This document shows positions 1-8,532 of a stretch of DNA of 23,360 nt, piece by piece (position 1 is the stretch's first letter; each line of letters opens with the position of its first letter). The stretch is from contig BFEA01000150.1 of NCBI GenBank assembly GCA_003427395.1, positions 1,368,895-1,392,254 of the forward strand, in the 5' to 3' direction. Source of the stretch: Chara braunii. Its lineage: Eukaryota > Streptophyta > Charophyceae > Charales > Characeae. The notes under the pieces are model-generated. The model searched no databases, was not told where the DNA came from, and saw only the letters and a list, made by a program, of their open reading frames with translations. A program made the position numbers and the translations under genes.

Positions 1-285
1 TGTAGCACTAACCGCATCCTATCCATAGAAACAGTAGTCAAGAACGGCAATCAGTCTCTTATTTGACAAGTTTAGTACACTCCTTTCTCCTCCTTACCTA
101 TCCCTCACTTAATCCTTCACAATCCTCCACTCTCTGTTCGCCAGGTGAGCACCTGCGGCCGCCCTTTCTCTCTCTCACACTCCCAAAATCATGAACGCAC
201 CTGGCCCGCTTGCCGTATTCAACTTACGTCTTCAATCCAACAGTTTCGTGCATGCACCAGTGCAGCACCACCCAAGCAGCCTGCC

Positions 286-337
286 ATTGTGCAAAACGAG
301 AAAGAATCTTCCGCTGAACGTGGGAAGATACATTGCC
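286..337 (+). repeat. Dispersed hairpin motif, copy 1
   Basis: This is the first of five related copies, the others being near 544, 951, 1011 and 1362. The shared core is AATGYGCAAAA, then GAATCTTCYGCTRGAAC, then GGAAGATAC. ATCTTCC pairs with GGAAGAT to give a 7-bp stem around a GCTGAAC-type loop. No coding function is visible, and the repeat type is unrecognised. Confidence 0.6.
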
Positions 338-543
338 ACAGTCTACCGCCCGCCTGCCATAGCGTGTCCAACAATAAAAGGACAGCAATTGTGATCTCTA
401 TCTCGCGGCAGCATAACTACTTCCTTGATGAGCACGATGGATGGGGCAGTAGCAACGTGGTCACAACAAGGATGGCTTGATCGCAATCGAGAAGGGAACG
501 GATTGCAAGTGCGAGCATTATGAGCTTTGCTCCACCATCCACC

Positions 544-606
544 AAATGCGCAAACAGAGAATGTGTGTCCCACTCCCGCTAGAACACACAGGAAGATACC
601 TCACCG
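544..606 (+). repeat. Dispersed hairpin motif, copy 2
   Basis: It begins AAATGCGCAAA, has the central CCGCTAGAAC and ends GGAAGATACC. The left stem of the other copies is replaced here by GTGTGT, which can pair with ACACAC just after the GCTAG core. The folding is therefore kept by a different pairing. It is diverged but clearly related to copy 3. Confidence 0.5.
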
Positions 607-830
607 TATTTCCTTCTCCTTTAGCCACGTCACGAGTGTGTCCCGCTGTTCGTCCTCCTTCCTCATCAGTTCGCCTTGGTGTTATCGCCTTCCCTCTGTC
701 CTGTCTTCCTTCTCTCCCGACACGTTCGCTCACCTCTATTCAAAGTACCTGGCCGACTCCCAAACAAGATTCACGTCGCTTAGTAGAAGCACATAGCCGA
801 ACTTCACCATGGCCGTGACCGAGAACCAAT

Positions 831-965
831 ATGACCACCGAGATGGCAACGCCCGATGAGATGAGAATGTTTGCCACGAGGAAGAAGATTGCGGCAGTGA
901 ACCAACAAGGCGTTCGTGAGTACCGATCCCAGTCCAGTATCCTACCCACAAAATGCGCAAAATGA
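831..965 (+). CDS. Possible short exon or ORF, 44 codons
   Basis: An ATG at 831 opens 44 codons ending at TGA 963-965. The predicted peptide is hydrophilic and looks protein-like (it contains MATPDEMRMFATRKK and NQQGVREYR), unlike the low-complexity ORFs around it. GTGAGT, a good match to a 5' splice site, lies near 914 at GGCGTTC|GTGAGT, so this could be an exon rather than a complete ORF. No family is recognised. The stop falls inside copy 3 of the dispersed hairpin motif. A chance ORF is quite possible, because nothing upstream or downstream supports a gene. Confidence 0.15.
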   Translation: MTTEMATPDEMRMFATRKKIAAVNQQGVREYRSQSSILPTKCAK

Positions 966-1000
966 GAATGAATCTTCTGCTAGAACCCGGGAAGATTCAT
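951..1000 (+). repeat. Dispersed hairpin motif, copy 3 (best stem)
   Basis: This is the clearest copy. ATGAATCTTC pairs perfectly over 10 bp with GAAGATTCAT around the loop TGCTAGAACCCGG. It is preceded by CCCACAAAATGCGCAAAATGAG, similar to the lead-in of copies 2 and 5. A fourth, degraded copy follows immediately. Confidence 0.65.
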
Positions 1001-1010
1001 CTAAAAACTG

Positions 1011-1050
1011 ATAATGAATCTTCCGCTAAAAACAAGGAGAAATACGTCGC
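1011..1050 (+). repeat. Dispersed hairpin motif, copy 4 (degraded)
   Basis: It carries AATGAATCTTCCGCTAAAAAC, then AGGAGAAATAC and CGTCGCC. The left half matches copy 3 closely, but the right arm has drifted, so the stem is poor. It lies about 60 bp after copy 3. Confidence 0.5.
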
Positions 1051-1170
1051 CCCTTTTGTTAACAGCGAGGAGGCAACCAGCTGTGGTAGGTGAGAATCAT
1101 CCATCCTCATCGACCCTGGTAGCCTTCCTTCTTCGTCATCTTCTTCACTTTGTCGTCATTAACTCCTCCA

Positions 1171-1173
<3 letters not shown>

Positions 1174-1265
<92 letters not shown>

Positions 1266-1266
1266 N

Positions 1267-1320
<54 letters not shown>
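1174..1320. repeat. Compound microsatellite (CT)n(AC)n with one N
   Basis: CT repeats run from 1174 to 1230 and pass directly into AC repeats from 1231 to 1320. An N at 1266 breaks the AC run. Translated reading frames through it are low-complexity Ser/Leu, Thr/His or Cys/Val runs and are not genes. Confidence 0.98.
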
Positions 1321-1321
<1 letters not shown>

Positions 1322-1361
1322 TGTGTCTCCGCCATGTGAAGCCAACCTGCCCCACTCACCT

Positions 1362-1416
1362 AAATGTGCAAAATGAGGTCCGAATCTCCCGCTGGAATTT
1401 GGAAAAATACATTGTC
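1362..1416 (+). repeat. Dispersed hairpin motif, copy 5
   Basis: It begins AAATGTGCAAAATGAG, followed by CGAATCTCCCGCTGGAA and GGAAAAATACATTGTC. It lies directly after the microsatellite. The pairing between CTCCC and the right arm is weaker than in copy 3. Confidence 0.5.
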
Positions 1417-1419
1417 AAT

Positions 1420-1930
1420 CTTGAAAACTCCCATTGCAGCAGCGCAGCCCCTGCAGCTTGTACCGACAAACCTGTTGCCTTAAACAGGAATCTGACGACG
1501 CCATCTTGTTTGGAGCGCCTCGAAACCCCCGATTAGCATCTTCGTTCGCTCAAAACGGTCAATAAATGACCGAGATACACAAATTTTTGCTCCCTTCTCG
1601 TGGCCTTCCCGACACCTCCGCGCACCTCGTTTTTCTTCTAACCCCTCTCCCACTAATTTTCATGTTAATCTGAGAGTAGATTCGGGGTCACCATGGCCAA
1701 AAACCCCAAGCTAGCATCTTCCCCCGCTCCTTTCCCTCAAGGAACGAGCAAGAATGACTTCTTTCCTCCCTCTTCCCCTCTTCTCTTCGCCATGCTCTTC
1801 TTCTTCTTCGTTTTCCTTTTGATGTCAACTCCTCCCGACCTCCTCGCGCCCTCCGTCCGACCAACGCAGCTCGGCCTTCTTTGTTTCAATTAGGAAAATC
1901 CAGAAACAAAAAAAGGGAAGAGGCAAGGGC
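1420..1930. other. No recognisable gene; low-complexity pyrimidine-rich DNA
   Basis: This stretch holds a TTCTTC-rich segment near 1798-1815 and a small diverged duplication: TAGCATCTTCGTTCGCTC near 1532 resembles TAGCATCTTCCCCCGCTC near 1711. A 66-codon ORF at 1693-1893 is biased to Pro, Phe and Leu, as expected from pyrimidine-rich DNA. I do not call it a gene. Confidence 0.5.
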
Positions 1931-1949
1931 CGATCCGAGCTTCCCTTGG

Positions 1950-2290
1950 TTTATATCTGTTGTCCTTGCACATAGTCTTGCTGAATCGCTCCAATTTTAA
2001 CAGATGTCCCTAAGGACAGGGCCAGGGAACGGTCCTTGAGGTGTCGCAGGTAAATCAGTATTGTAGTATTTCACTCATCTACATCGAGTGGAGTTCGAAC
2101 TCAGGTCTGTATTTCAACAGTTAAGGGGTGTACCATTGAGCTAGGCCCGCATGTGTCGTTCCTACAGGCCTGTTTTCTGCAGTTCGTGGTGTACCAACTG
2201 AGCTAGGCCCGCAGGTGCCGTTCCCACAGGCCTGTTTCACACAGTCTGCGGGTGCCTCCTGGGAGTATACTTGCTTTGGGTTCACCAGCG
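1950..2290 (-). mobile_element. tRNA-derived SINE, minus strand, with tandemly repeated tRNA-like head
   Basis: Read on the minus strand, the head begins GCGGGCCTAGCTCAATGG. The A box TAGCTCAATGG lies at 2143-2133 and the B box GAGTTCGAACTC at 2102-2091. The body continues to lower coordinates and contains CCTTAGGGACATCTGTTAAA and TTGGAGCGATTCAG near 2020-1982. A plus-strand SINE near 9441-9480 shares this 3' domain. Upstream of the head is a second A box, TAGCTCAGTTGG, at 2205-2194, with no matching B box. The landmark ACAGRCCTG recurs near 2101, 2164 and 2226, giving a 62-63-bp tandem repeat of the tRNA-like head. No poly(A) tail or target-site duplication was identified, and the outer limits are approximate. 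Confidence 0.72.
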
Positions 2291-2632
2291 GAAATTGTTG
2301 GCTTGGGTCTCCTGGTTGGTTGAAGAAGTAGCTCTTTCCAGCCTGCACCAGGTGTTAGGAGCTTGGGTACTGCTCCCCCGCACAGAGCAGAGTTCGGTAG
2401 GTAGGCATAGACCCATACCTTTAGGATAACTTAGGCTTACCCAGTCTATTTAAGACTGAGGGAATCCATTGTCCTACATCTTGTAGTAGTTGCTTGTTGA
2501 ATACAATGTTGGGTAGATAGGGGCTTGCGGGTGAGGTATAGATACAAGGTTAGCTAAAGTGAGGTAAGAGAGAAGAAAATAGAGTAGGACAAAAAATACA
2601 ACTGTCCCCCGTGCAAGGAGAAGACAACTGTA

Positions 2633-2668
2633 TTTTTTTTTTCCTTTAAAAAAAAAAAAAAAAAAAAA
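2633..2668. repeat. Poly(T)/poly(A) tract
   Basis: A T run of about 10 is followed by CCTTT and then about 20 A. This could be the tail of a retroposed copy or a simple replication-slippage tract. No element body was recognised next to it. Confidence 0.8.
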
Positions 2669-2949
2669 GGACGATAGCAGCAATAGCCCTAAGGGCCTAA
2701 GGCCCTTAACAATATCATGCTGTAAATCATCTGCACAGGATTTGAATTTTGAACACATAACCAGCAATAGTTCTACACGTGCACTCACTGACCAGGCAAT
2801 CAGCCTACTGTCGCTCTCTTAATTGCTTCTGAGATACTTTGAAAACAGGAGAATTATGAGATCTCCATGGCTAGACGGATGAGCACAGGATGAACATCAC
2901 CAATTCCATTCGCATTTTTCTCTAGATCTGTTGCATTCATTAATATAAA

Positions 2950-2996
2950 CTAGCTTAGTGCCCACGGTGCGGGCGGTGCGGGCAATGCCCGCACAG
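2950..2996. repeat. Palindromic repeat, ACTAGCT...GCCCGCA type, copy 1
   Basis: ACTAGCTTAGTGCCCACGG is followed by the near-perfect palindrome GTGCGGGCAATGCCCGCAC at 2976-2994 (9-bp arms, one central base). A second copy is at 3457-3497. Palindromes next to a shared ACTAGCT start suggest the end of a dispersed element, but no longer body is recognised. Confidence 0.55.
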
Positions 2997-3456
2997 AAAA
3001 GGGGAAAATAGAAAAAAAACGTCTCAAATTCTCTCAATTTATGTACTATGATTGAAGTTTGTTTTACGCAGTAAAACTCAACAAAATGTGGTAAAACGTT
3101 CCAAAATGTGGGATACAAAAGTTGCACGGGCGGGCACCTGTGCAGGTCACCCAGCCGTCTGCCAGGCCAAGGTACCCCAGGCATGTAAAAACTCTCGGAA
3201 CTTCTTTTTCTTTCCTTTCTGTCGATGTTTTTTTTTTTTGCACCCTCGAAAAGCAGCCCAAATCTGTAGTATATGTATTAAATGGTACTTTTGTTAACTT
3301 CCTAAAGAGTATTTTGTTCACCTGGTCATTGCAGGGCCGGTTCACCCAGGAAAACAGGGTGACCCGGGCGGCCCGGCTGGTAGCCTAGGAATTTTTTGAA
3401 TTTGTATCCCCCGCAATTTTGGGGCCCAACCGAAGTTGCCACCAATTTGCTGAATA

Positions 3457-3497
3457 CTAGCTAAGGGCCCGCAGTGTGGGCGATGCCCGCAGAAATA
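3457..3497. repeat. Palindromic repeat, ACTAGCT...GCCCGCA type, copy 2
   Basis: ACTAGCTAAGGGCCCGCAG is followed by TGTGGGCGATGCCCGCAGA, matching copy 1 at 2950-2996 with substitutions and a short deletion of the GGTGCGGGC part. The stem GGGC/GCCC is retained. Confidence 0.5.
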
Positions 3498-3529
3498 ACA
3501 AATGCAGTGGGTGACCTCAAACTGCATTT

Positions 3530-3775
3530 CAGATGGCTCGCTTCCAAGATGTCCGTCCACAGAAACAACGACGGTCTACCGGAGTGCACAAAATGACAGT
3601 CGCGCGAGAAATGAAAAAGGAAAGGAAAAAACAAATGGGAGACACAAAACGACAGTCGCAAGACATAAAAAAAGGAGAGAGGGACAAAACTAAGGCCAAC
3701 CGGGGGAAACAAAACAAAAAAAAGCCACCCGCATATCGGATGGCTCGCCTCCAAGATGTTTGTCCGCATCAACGC
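3530..3775. repeat. Nested short duplications
   Basis: GATGGCTCGCTTCCAAGATG near 3533 recurs as GATGGCTCGCCTCCAAGATG near 3739, about 206 bp apart, each followed by a TGTCCGTCCAC-like tail. Between them CACAAAATGACAGTCG near 3588 recurs as CACAAAACGACAGTCG near 3642. ORFs here are Lys/Arg-rich because of A-rich DNA, and no protein family is recognised. Confidence 0.55.
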
Positions 3776-3909
3776 CAGTCGTGTGCCCCGCCCCCGGGGC
3801 GCTCACTCTCGTTTAATGGCACGCTGTCAACATTTCGGTACGTACACCCCTCTGCACACTCCCCCGCCCTCGATCGCCTTCATCCGCCGCCCCTCACCAA
3901 AACTTCGAC

Positions 3910-4080
3910 CCGAATCCTGCACGCAGCGCGTCAAGGACCCCCCCCCCCGCGGCCAATGTTGCTTAAGGGATAGGATAACGCCCGCACGTTACAAGCAAAT
4001 ATAACGCCCCGCGGGTGTTATATTTGTACACAACACCCGGCGTTATATTCGGCGCGCAGCGCGTCATGGACCTTCCCCCC
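3910..4080. repeat. Hairpin and direct-repeat cluster
   Basis: AAATATAACGCC and GGTGTTATATTT (3997-4025) form a 12-bp stem with one G·T around CCGCG. GGCGTTATATTC follows as a direct copy of the right arm. GCAGCGCGTCAAGGACC near 3922 recurs as GCAGCGCGTCATGGACC near 4055. The unit is unrecognised. A poly(C) run of about 10 lies near 3939-3948. Confidence 0.5.
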
Positions 4081-4716
4081 GCTGTGAATTTTGATATCCC
4101 CTTTTTTTGCTGAAATGCCACCCCGCCCAGTCACATAGCGGCAACAAATCACAAAAGACACAAGCCGGGGCTTTCTGGCAGTTGCCAAAATGGTGCCTCG
4201 CATGGTCACAAAGAGCGAGGCCCAAATCCTTCAACATTTTGTTTTCAAAGTCCATTTCGAATTCCTTTTACAAACTCTCAAACCGAAAAGGAAATTTGCT
4301 ACCACCTCCAAAGGTGGTAACATAATGCCCTTCACCGTGGCCCGCCAGGCCGTTGACATTTGATACCCCTTTTGCTGCTTTTGCCACTTTCCCTGCCTCA
4401 TGCGACTGGCCCAACCATCAAATTTTAGCTATTTTGCCCTAAAAGGCCCTTAGGAATTGGAAGTCCCTTCAACGAAACAATCTTCGAAATTCATTGGACA
4501 ATCAGCAGGCATGTCATAGCTTACAACCATCCAGAAATTGTCCGAAAAATGCGGATAAACCCGCTACCCCCAGATGTTTCGGTCAGATGATCCGGCCAGT
4601 TGATCCGGCCACGAATGTTGTGCTACCTAAACCTTTTCCCTCTTTATATCCCTTTATTTTCTCTTTTCTTTTCTCTTTTGTATCCTTTTTTCTCTTTTCT
4701 GTTCTCTTCTCCTAAA
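4080..4716. other. No gene recognised; one diverged direct repeat
   Basis: ATTTTGATATCCCCTTTTTTTGC near 4087 resembles ACATTTGATACCCCTTTTGC near 4356, about 270 bp apart. The segment 4650-4712 is a T-rich TCTTTTC tract, adjoining the 3' side of the minus-strand SINE fragment that follows. Short ORFs are present but show no family signature. Confidence 0.4.
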
Positions 4717-4850
4717 AGGGCAGCAACCTTGAGATATCATCATCGGACTGACCGGCTCCACGAAATCCAGCGTTACTTAACTGATCCCATCGGGATTCAA
4801 ACTCAGGTCTGTTTATCAATAGCTGATGGGTGTTTTTTTGCTTTTCTTGA
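4717..4850 (-). mobile_element. SINE fragment, minus strand, 5'-truncated
   Basis: On the minus strand the B box GAGTTTGAATC at 4804-4794 follows AAACAGACCTG, the same lead-in as the SINE at 1950-2290. The A box region is missing, replaced by a T/A run. The body GGAGCCGGTCAG then GATGATATCTCAAGG closely matches the plus-strand SINE near 8637-8685 (GGGGCCGATCAG, GGTGGTATCCCAAGG). The conserved 3' domain TCCTTNGGGACAT is absent. The copy ends in an A/G-rich tract instead. Confidence 0.6.
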
Positions 4851-5082
4851 CAGCAATGGCGACTTAGAAAGGAGCGATTGGCATGGCGTCCCATGTTGAC
4901 TTTCAAAGTCGACATTTCTTTCAGAACGAAAAATAAAATGACACAATTTCAGAGGTACAATGCTTTTCCAAAAACAATGGGGGGGGAACCATACCAGGGA
5001 CCAGAGGGGTTGGGCAACCATAGAATTAGACCATGAAGTAATACCCAACGAGTTTCCTGACAATCATAATCAGAAGACAAAA

Positions 5083-5118
5083 AATTAAAAAAAAAAAAAT
5101 AATAATAATAAAAAAAAA
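5083..5118. repeat. A-rich simple repeat with AAT triplets
   Basis: About 12 A are followed by (AAT)4-type triplets and another A run of about 9. No element body is assigned. Confidence 0.8.
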
Positions 5119-5590
5119 TTAGAAGTCCATCGATGTGGCTACAATTGCTAAACATACCCCGCACTAAGTGATCAATCCAGTCGAGGATACGAAGGACCAC
5201 CTCGGTTGCTTATCTGGGTCTTATCAGGATGGTGTTCGAGTGATTTTTGCGGTATGCCTTCTTCACGTCGGCCAACGTCACGCTGTGTTGGAGTTCAAGA
5301 ATGCTGAAAGGATGAAATGGAGCTGCCTGACAAGTGATGCACAACCAACAGCACACACCACCGCACCCTGTCAACCAATCTATCGGTGAAAGTATTTTTT
5401 TTCTCCCTCAGATTTCCCAAAAGTGAACTATTTCCTTTCCGCAGCCTAAGCACTGCTCTCTCAAACATGCGATAGCAAGTCTCAACTTTCCAGCTTTAAA
5501 TCGCCAGTACATCGCCCGGGCAAACTTGAGAATCAAAACAGAGCCCATTCGAAAACTTTTCAGGCTTGGGGCTACCGAAGCAAAATGGCT
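5119..5590. other. No gene recognised
   Basis: A 73-codon ORF on the plus strand (5168-5389) is not low-complexity but matches no family I recognise. It has no visible gene context, so I leave it as unassigned DNA. Confidence 0.3.
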
Positions 5591-5591
5591 G

Positions 5592-5710
5592 GAGGCACCA
5601 GCCCAAAGAAAAGAGAAAGTCTTGTGGCTGATGGCACCAGCAAAACGAAAAGAAAAAGTGTTGCGCTGACTTTTCGGCACCAAAAGGAAAGAAAAAGTGT
5701 TGCGCTGGCG
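5592..5710. repeat. Three-copy tandem repeat, about 40-45 bp
   Basis: Three successive units share GGCACCAGC(N)AAAGAAAAGA then AAAGTSTTGYG. They start near 5594, 5632 and 5676. Each ends in CTTGTGGCTGA or GTTGCGCTGRC. Copies 2 and 3 are closest in their right halves. Coding potential is not evident on either strand. Confidence 0.65.
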
Positions 5711-5894
5711 TTTTGGCAAAGCTCGGCGCTCAGTGAGAATCCACCTCGGTAAAAACAGGCTCAGATGTACTGGTGGTTTCAGCTATTTCCTTTCAACAAC
5801 CTAAGCGCTCCAGTTTCTGAACCCATATATGGCACAGTACAAACTCCCAGTTCTTATCAACAATGCTTAGCCACATTCTAAGTACATAGTCACT

Positions 5895-6030
5895 GAGCAC
5901 ATCCAAGTTCATTCTTAACCACATCCAAGTTCATTCTCAAGCACATCATATGTACCAAAGAAGTGAGTTCGTTAGTACCTGGGTACATCCAAGTTCAAAG
6001 AACTGAGTTCGTTCTCAAATACATAGTGAG
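5895..6030. repeat. Short repeats of CACATCCAAGTTCATTCT
   Basis: CACATCCAAGTTCATTCT occurs twice close together (about 5898 and 5921). A third partial copy, TACATCCAAGTTCA, lies near 5983. GAGTTCGTT also recurs at about 5966 and 6006. It is a small tandem cluster with an unknown origin. Confidence 0.6.
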
Positions 6031-6926
6031 TATGTCGATATTGACTATGACGCACCGTCTTTGTGACAAAATATTTTTTTATTTTTAAAAGAAAAAACAG
6101 CAGTTCTTCGCACATATTCCATTGTTCACATTTTTGTGGGTCACTGAAGTACTAGGGGATACGTTTTCCAAGTACCGGTCCAGTTGCACAGCACTGGCAG
6201 CTCATTCTAAGATTACAACCCCACTGGCGGCCATATCACAGGAATCCCCCAGTTGGGCCTGCCCGCCTGGCCGCGTCCCAACAGGTCAGACCTCAGCTTC
6301 TCAAGCAGGGTAAAACAGGGGCAAGAATTTAAAAAGAAAAAAAAAAGGGTTAATCTCGGGCAGGGTCTCCTCACGACCTAATTCGGCCTTGGTGATGTTT
6401 CACCTCGGCGGGGTGGGGGGTGTAAACCGGAGTTCAACGCATGGTCGTCCTAATTTCATTTGTTACATCATATTTTCCATGTTGTTGAATATAATAATGA
6501 ATCCTAAAGCAACCTTCGGCAAATGCTGTTCGTACCGGAATTCTGCACTAGATATTTTCCTTCCAGCTTATCTTGGACTTTCCGATTTTTCTTTTGATTT
6601 TGTGTTGGGTCTGTCCCGGAGCTTCGCTCTTCATCATTGATCAGACAAACTCACAACCATAGGCACCGAGAAACCATCCATATAGAGCAATACAATGAAG
6701 TAATGAGCCAATATTCAAGCCCGTAGGCCACCACCAACAAAGTATCCAAAGTCAATCCTCTCCTGTCTGGCGCCCAACGCCCAGCCTACTCTGCCCGACT
6801 ATCCTACCTACAGCTGGTTCACGCAACAGGCTCACTTTGATTCTCGAAGACCAATGTACATGACTGTCAACACCATAGCCGACCTCTCTTCATGCACCAC
6901 TTACATATCTCGGAGAGAGAGTGCTC
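6031..6926. other. No gene recognised
   Basis: I see only short A-rich tracts (6070-6095 and 6330-6347) and short ORFs without family signatures. Confidence 0.35.
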
Positions 6927-7053
6927 AAGTATTGCACTAGTTCCTAGAGTCAAAAACGACCTGTTTAGGTCTTAACCGGACGTCTAGTTCCTAAGTATTG
7001 CACTAGTTCCTAGAGTCAAAAACGACCTGTTTAGGTCCCAACCGGACGTCTAG
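6927..7053. repeat. Tandem duplication, 61-bp unit, period 66
   Basis: AAGTATTGCACTAGTTCCTAG starts unit 1 at 6927 and unit 2 at 6993. The units end at 6987 and 7053 in GGACGTCTAG and differ at only two positions (GGTCTTAAC against GGTCCCAAC). Each contains GACCTGTTTAGGTC, a 5-bp stem with a GTTT loop. The near identity points to a recent duplication. Confidence 0.9.
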
Positions 7054-7168
7054 GCTTCCCTGCTGCATCAACAGGGATCGTCCACTACCGGACAAACCTG
7101 AACCTGGTCCGAAAGGACCAGGCCACTGACAGGGCCCCAAAACCTGGCCTTTGTCTGAACAGGGCAAA
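6993..7168. repeat. Dispersed repeat, copy 1 of two (partner at 16975-17164)
   Basis: Landmarks shared with the partner are GGTCCCAA, then CATCAACAGGGATCG, CACTACC, GAACCTG, AAAGGACCAGG and GGCCCCAAAAC, in the same order and spacing. CTGGTCC-GAAA-GGACCAG forms a 7-bp hairpin with a GAAA tetraloop. In the partner it is CTGATCC-AAAA-GGACCAG. CCCTG and CAGGG also pair around CTGCATCAA. Its 5' part is the duplicated 61-bp unit. Confidence 0.7.
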
Positions 7169-7184
7169 GGTACTCGAATTGTAT

Positions 7185-7309
7185 CCCTAGAGTTGGGCTG
7201 ACCCAGCTATAATTAGTGTTGGGCTAACCCAGCATTGAGGCCGCGAACCCAACACGGCCAAAATGTTTGCCCTAGAGCTAGGCTGACCCAGCTATGAGTA
7301 GCAGTGGGC
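7185..7309. repeat. Direct repeat pair with TGGG-CTGA-CCCA hairpin
   Basis: CCCTAGAGTTGGGCTGACCC at 7185 recurs as CCCTAGAGCTAGGCTGACCC at 7270, offset 85 bp, each followed by AGCTAT(A/G)A. A third short hairpin, TTGGGCTAACCCAGC, lies between them near 7219. The unit is unrecognised. Confidence 0.6.
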
Positions 7310-8060
7310 CTGGCTGTACAACCCACAGTTTGCAATGTGGACCGTCGGATAGGAAGTCCGATCGGTGGCCCGGTGTCGGCCCGAATACCCTTACAAGGGT
7401 ATTTGGGCATGTTTTTGCAGCTCACAGGAAGGGCATGCCTGACGATATCTGAGAGCGCGTCCCATCTGTATTGATTAGAGAGTGTGTGGGCGTGCACTTC
7501 GTGGGCACGCGTTAGCCTGACCGAGTCTGGGTCAAGGAAGGCCATGCGACGTCGGTAGGACGATTGGGTGCCACGCCAGAGTCGCTGAGGTGGTCGCAAC
7601 CTCGCACGCACAAGCAAAATCTCAGACGGCATAGTATTGATTTGGTAGGGCTAGGACTAAAAGAAAACGCCGCCCGACTTGTCGAAGACCGGCAGCTTCG
7701 GGGTCACACCGTACAAAGTCACTACCGATGGCGGGAGCCGCCAGTAAGGCCAAGGAGGGGTGGCACAACAAGAGCAACGAGCGGGGTTTTCTCGACGGAG
7801 GGGCGGTAAAAAGGCATCGTGGCCGGCCCTGAGGAGCTCAACCCGCAGCCCAGCCACGGTTAAGCCGGCGCGCATGGTAAGCCAGTGGAGCCGCGCCGCC
7901 AGAGTAGCCAGGTACGGCCTTCAAGGACGTAGACCGCAGGTGGGAGAAACGGCCTGGGATGCCATTTGCAGGCCCGGGTTGACTGGCCGTACCATTCATA
8001 AGGGGGATTGCGCCTTTTGGATCCAGGCTTGGGCTTAGCCCTGTAGGTTACGCCCCTAAA
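7310..8060 (+). other. Hairpin-rich, possibly structured noncoding region
   Basis: Closely spaced inverted repeats include GCCCGAATACCCT/AGGGTATTTGGGC (7379-7408, 13 bp with one G·T), GCGTGC/GCACGC near 7490-7510 and TGGCGG-GAG-CCGCCA at 7729-7743. ORFs in all frames here (for example 7213-7632 on the minus strand) are Arg-rich and match no family. A segment near 7385-7430 resembles 16705-16750 around GCATGT and AGCTC. This suggests a relationship to the structured region at 15405-17164. Confidence 0.35.
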
Positions 8061-8172
8061 TGTGCACAAGGCGGATCCTGGGATCGAGGCTGGCAGAGAC
8101 CAGAGGAACAGCAAAACAGCGAAGGGGTGCAGGAGAATCGAGGGGTTGAGGGTCCCTCAGGACTATCTGCCT

Positions 8173-8469
8173 TGGTTTTTGTTGGGGAGTCCTGGTTGCA
8201 GGCCTGCGGGACTGGGCCAAGGACCGAGAACCAGTGGTCCCCCTTTCCTACTCCGATTTTTCTCAGAATTTCTGGGTTTTATTTATTGCCTTGTTTTTAT
8301 TTTTATTTTTTATTTTTTTNNATGGTTTTTGTTGGGGAGTCCTGGTTGCAGGCCCGCGGGACTGGGCCAAGGACCGAGAACCAGTGGTCCCCCTTTCCTA
8401 CTCCGATTTTTCTCAGAATTTCTGGGTTTTATTTATTGCCTTGTTTTTATTTTTATTTTTTATTTTTTT
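8173..8469. repeat. 147-bp near-identical duplication across NN (probable assembly artefact)
   Basis: The segment 8173-8319 is repeated at 8323-8469 with about one substitution (GGCCTGCGGG against GGCCCGCGGG). Ns at 8320-8321 lie exactly between them, within a T-rich run. Two contig ends carrying the same sequence and joined without merging would give this picture. ORFs that run across it are products of the duplication. Confidence 0.9.
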
Positions 8470-8532
8470 TTATGGTTAGTTTTAAGTCCCACTACGGGAC
8501 GCAGTTCGGTCTCAGAACCGGCCGTAAACCAA

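Noticed and set aside
1014-1536. ORFs through the microsatellite, including Thr/His and Ser/Leu repeats
   Set aside because: The frames are open only because dinucleotide repeats lack stop codons; there is no flanking protein-like sequence.
2080-2150. Functional tRNA gene on the minus strand
   Set aside because: A and B boxes are present, but the acceptor ends do not pair properly and the anticodon arm is not a good stem; the SINE body follows directly.
3600-3740. Lys/Arg-rich basic protein on the plus strand
   Set aside because: It is A-rich DNA with internal duplications; codon content follows base composition and no domain is visible.
7213-7632. 139-codon minus-strand ORF
   Set aside because: It is Arg/Pro-rich, lies in hairpin-rich repeat DNA, shows no domain and competes with equally long frames on the other strand.
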